From Bacteroidales bacterium UBA4293 (GTDB lineage: Bacteria > Bacteroidota > Bacteroidia > Bacteroidales > Bacteroidaceae), in the NCBI GenBank assembly GCA_002395835.1, contig DGVD01000015.1, positions 148,735 through 212,734 of the forward strand: a DNA stretch of 64,000 nt, written 5' to 3'. A model generated the notes under the pieces. It ran no database searches. It was not told the DNA's origin and saw nothing but the letters and a program-made list of their open reading frames with translations. Shown here in pieces: positions 61,578 to 64,000 of this stretch (position 1 is its first letter; every line of letters begins with the position of its first letter). The position numbers and the translations under genes were made by a program.

Positions 61578-62643
61578 CCTTCCACCGCTCATACCGACGG
61601 AGCACCTTGGAAGGTTCATTACTGAACCAAATGACCCCAGTACGTCGTTCACGGGTTAGCTCTTCATAAGAATACTTTATTTCCCCTTCCGTATCCGTAT
61701 AGAACGGACGATTGTCGTCTAAGGTATAGAAACGAGCCCACATATCTGCAGCATGAGGATCCTTTACCAACCTGAAATCACGCTTCCCCTGCTTGTTGAT
61801 ATAATTCTCTCGTTTCTGCCCTTTGATAGCCACATTCTTAAACCACTGCACGGCCCCTTCTATAGCCTCAACAATGAAAGCATCAGGGTCCTGAATACCC
61901 ATGAGCAATAAAACGATGGAAGAGGATTCCTTTCCACTAAGAGAAGGTGGTTCATTTGCATCACCGCTACATGGAGCCAATGTTTCATGGTCATGTTGTG
62001 CACACCACACTGTAGGCTGCCCATTCTGCCTTACCTGTGCATTCAAGATACAAGCAATACCTTTTGTAAAAGCTTCCCGGGCACGGTTCCTATAGTCGTC
62101 GGAAAGATAAGAATACGGTTCTTTCTTTTCCACAATATCGTTCAAGAACAGAAGAACATTCACCATGACATCACCAGCAAAGGCTATCTGAGCATCCTTA
62201 TCATCCTTAGCTGGAGAGCAAAGTGGCCAACCCCCATTAGGATATTGGCTTCGAAGCACATATTCAATACCCTCTTCTGCAGCCTTCCGGAACCGACGCT
62301 GGTCCGTAGCCAAATACATGTTAGAAAGAAAATGGATTTCAGTCAAGGTTGATCTATTCTCTAACGTACTAAAAGTATCATCAGAATTTGCCTTACGTAC
62401 AGCAGAGACTTTACCCTCCTCCAGTTGGGGATAATAAATATTCTTCGGCCATGCCCCCGTAGAAAGTTGGAAGTCCAGGACCCTCTCGGCAATAAGAGCA
62501 CACTCGTCAGTCAACAAGACCTGCCCTGAAAGCTGACGCTCATAGTTGGGCCAATCCTTGTAGCCATTGTACTGAGCAAAGAGCTGCATAGGACAAAGGT
62601 AAACCATCATTACCCATAGAGAGAGAATATATTTCTTCATCAT
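61561..62643 (-). CDS. PL10 family pectate lyase
   Basis: The 360-residue protein has a signal peptide ending QLFAQYN. The PL10 (alpha/alpha)-type pattern is visible: LSTGAWPKNIYY, NRSTLTEIHFLSNMYLAT, YPNGGWPLCSPAKD, QPTVWCAQHDHETLAP, PSLSGKESSSIVLLLM and DMWARFYTLDDNRPFYTDTEG. These enzymes cleave polygalacturonate by beta-elimination with calcium, in the periplasm or outside. It is a lone polysaccharide lyase with no SusCD nearby. A promoter-terminator unit lies directly upstream. Confidence 0.88.
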   Translation of the reverse strand: MMKKYILSLWVMMVYLCPMQLFAQYNGYKDWPNYERQLSGQVLLTDECALIAERVLDFQLSTGAWPKNIYYPQLEEGKVSAVRKANSDDTFSTLENRSTLTEIHFLSNMYLATDQRRFRKAAEEGIEYVLRSQYPNGGWPLCSPAKDDKDAQIAFAGDVMVNVLLFLNDIVEKKEPYSYLSDDYRNRAREAFTKGIACILNAQVRQNGQPTVWCAQHDHETLAPCSGDANEPPSLSGKESSSIVLLLMGIQDPDAFIVEAIEGAVQWFKNVAIKGQKRENYINKQGKRDFRLVKDPHAADMWARFYTLDDNRPFYTDTEGEIKYSYEELTRERRTGVIWFSNEPSKVLRRYERWKARLQK

Positions 62644-62688
62644 TTTCTTTTCTAAATTAGCAATCCGATTTGGTTAGGAGCAAAAAAA

Positions 62689-62746
62689 AGGGTCTCCGCT
62701 GAGACCCAACCTTTGTTAACCTTAAATCTAATACTATGAAAAACAC
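62689..62746 (-). ncRNA. Putative short leader RNA / attenuator before the PL10 gene
   Basis: On the minus strand a full promoter is followed by about 35 nt and then a hairpin GGGTCTC/GAGACCC with an 8-T tract, i.e. an RNA of roughly 55-60 nt that ends before the PL10 start. No ATG-started peptide is present in it. It may be a separate small RNA or a transcription attenuator; I have a vague recollection of similar sequences in other Bacteroides genomes but cannot name a family. Confidence 0.5.
62692..62709 (-). terminator. Intrinsic terminator of the leader RNA
   Basis: GGGTCTC and GAGACCC pair around CGCT; on the minus strand TTTTTTTT follows. It lies about 50 bases upstream of the PL10 start codon. 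Confidence 0.75.
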
Positions 62747-62750
62747 ACTG

Positions 62751-62781
62751 CAAAGGTATGGTATTTTTTTTAATATACAAA
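62751..62781 (-). promoter_or_regulatory. Promoter upstream of PL10 / leader RNA
   Basis: On the minus strand TTTG (complement of 62778-62781), a 19-base spacer and TACCTTTG (complement of 62751-62758), full consensus. Confidence 0.72.
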
Positions 62782-62954
62782 CCCTGTGCGCGAAAACAAC
62801 TACTATTTTTGTATATTTTAACCAATCAGATGAATAAGAATAGAAATATTCCCATCTTTTTGCAAAAGCAAGATAATCCTAAATTTTCCTTAAAATATAT
62901 AGCAAATAAGACAAAAGTTTTGTTTCTTTGCACCAAATTTGGGTTATTACGTCC

Positions 62955-63851
62955 ATGAACAAACTACATTTAGTGGAGTGCCCCCTTTGCGGAGGTGAAC
63001 AATTGCATAGATTCCTTGTCTGTAAAGACCACTATGCCACGGGGGAGAATTTCGCTATCCTGGAGTGTGACAATTGTGGTTTCCGCATGACACAAGATGC
63101 CCCAGTAGAGGCTGAAATAGGGCGGTATTATGAATCCCCAGATTATATTTCGCATAGTAATACGCACAAGGGGCTTATGAACCGTGTGTATCATTATGTG
63201 CGTGCCTACATGCTCAGAAAAAAGGCCAAATTAGTGGAGAATGCTTCAGGTAAGAAATCCGGAAGGATCCTAGATATTGGTACAGGTACAGGATATTTCA
63301 GCCAGACCATGAAAACCCGAGGTTGGCAGGTAGACGCTATAGAGAAAAGTGCTCAAGCACGCGACTTTGCCAAACAAAATTTTGGTCTGGAAATAAAGGA
63401 TGAGTCTGAGGTAGGTCATTATGGAAACCAAGTTTTCGATGTCATCACGATGTGGCATGTCCTAGAACATGTGGAAAATCAAGCATACGAATGGGAGATA
63501 CTCCATAGACAGTTGAAGGACGATGGTGTACTAGTAATAGCCGTACCGAATTGCTCCAGTACAGATGCAAAACGCTATGGAGCTTTTTGGGCTGCTTATG
63601 ACGTACCTAGGCACCTATGGCACTTCACTCCTGAAACCATGCAGAGAATGGCAGAAAAACAAGGTTTCAGTTTACTGGAGAAAAAGCCCATGCCATTCGA
63701 TGGATTCTATGTATCCATGCTAAGTGAAAAATATAAAGGATGTTCTCTTTACTTCCTGAAAGGTGCATGGACAGGGTTAAAGGCATGGTTCTCTACATGG
63801 ATGAATGCAGAACGGAGCAGCTCCATGATTTACATTTTCCGTAAAAAATAA
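62955..63851 (+). CDS. SAM-dependent methyltransferase with N-terminal zinc ribbon
   Basis: Start at 62955 (MNKLHLVECPLCGGEQ), 298 residues; an in-frame ATG 27 bases upstream is less likely. A zinc ribbon is seen as CPLCGG then CDNCGF, followed by a class I methyltransferase core (GRILDIGTGTGYFSQTM, FDVITMWHVLEHVEN, VIAVPNCSSTDAKRYG) and a C-terminal WHFTPETMQRM segment, typical of methyltransferase family 12. The substrate is unknown. It directly precedes ftsX with no gap. Confidence 0.88.
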   Translation: MNKLHLVECPLCGGEQLHRFLVCKDHYATGENFAILECDNCGFRMTQDAPVEAEIGRYYESPDYISHSNTHKGLMNRVYHYVRAYMLRKKAKLVENASGKKSGRILDIGTGTGYFSQTMKTRGWQVDAIEKSAQARDFAKQNFGLEIKDESEVGHYGNQVFDVITMWHVLEHVENQAYEWEILHRQLKDDGVLVIAVPNCSSTDAKRYGAFWAAYDVPRHLWHFTPETMQRMAEKQGFSLLEKKPMPFDGFYVSMLSEKYKGCSLYFLKGAWTGLKAWFSTWMNAERSSSMIYIFRKK

Positions 63852-64000
63852 ATGATGAAAAAAGCAAGTTTCTTCAATATGCAAGCTTTGACCAGCTGTA
63901 TTAGCATGATGCTGGTGCTTCTTTTATTGGGTGCATTGGTTTTCTTTGTACTTACTGCACGTAATCTGTCAAACCAAGTAAAAGAAAACATCAATATCAC
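63852..64000 (+). CDS. ftsX: Cell division protein FtsX, N-terminal end (partial)
   Basis: Two adjacent ATG codons (63852, 63855) start right after the methyltransferase stop. The 49 visible residues, MKKASFFNMQALTSCISMM then a hydrophobic helix (LVLLLLGALVFFVLTAR) and NLSNQVKENINI, match the N-terminus of Bacteroidales FtsX, the permease partner of FtsE that controls peptidoglycan hydrolases at the septum. The rest lies beyond the window. Confidence 0.85.
   Translation, partial: MMKKASFFNMQALTSCISMMLVLLLLGALVFFVLTARNLSNQVKENINI

Overview
The window comes from a Bacteroidales chromosome, most likely Bacteroidaceae-like. The evidence is a SusC/SusD pair, many secreted glycoside hydrolases, lipoproteins with Bacteroidetes-type signal peptides, and repeated promoter matches of the form TTTG - about 20 nt - TAnnTTTG upstream of genes with little Shine-Dalgarno signal. 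There are no rRNA genes, no CRISPR array and no intact transposon, and I saw no tRNA gene. The window starts inside the 3' end of ppdK and ends inside the 5' end of ftsX.

Layout. 1-9.1 kb: the ppdK tail, an M28 exopeptidase, a convergent SusC-SusD-lipoprotein operon, and rpsO. The peptidase/SusCD block lies between two direct copies of the ppdK terminator region and looks inserted. 9.3-19.9 kb: typA, a GH97 glycosidase, and a fucose cluster in which an oxidoreductase and a GH95 fucosidase diverge from fucI-fucP. 19.9-33.4 kb: metG, an M3 peptidase, an acyltransferase, a YifB ATPase, a PAP2 phosphatase, a CE1-like esterase with a GH3 glycosidase, and a DEAD-box helicase. 33.4-42.6 kb: small membrane and secreted proteins, two decayed genes, tandem zinc-ribbon paralogues, a LOG-family protein, an M16 peptidase, dprA with a DUF2851 gene, a tandem-repeat array and an HD-domain protein.

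42.7-56.1 kb is the most unusual region. A tightly packed operon encodes an SLC13/RCK transporter, a receiver-PP2C (RsbU-like) phosphatase, a membrane-anchored coiled-coil/beta-propeller protein, a large propeller sensor kinase whose phospho-acceptor histidine is replaced by Asp, a soluble histidine kinase that keeps its His, and a TonB-dependent receptor with a TPR-like N-terminus. It is followed by a STAS (RsbV-like) protein, a second SLC13/RCK transporter on the other strand, and an RsbW-like anti-sigma kinase. Together these supply the parts of a partner-switching pathway linked to outer-membrane sensing and ion/anion transport, but no sigma factor target is present in the window.

56.1-64 kb: a thioredoxin-fold lipoprotein without its CXXC, a TPR/OmpA-like lipoprotein, xerD, an aroQ - O-methyltransferase - trmO operon, a PL10 pectate lyase preceded by a promoter-terminator unit (putative leader RNA), a SAM methyltransferase and ftsX.

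All product names rest on reading the translations and motifs; no database search was run.
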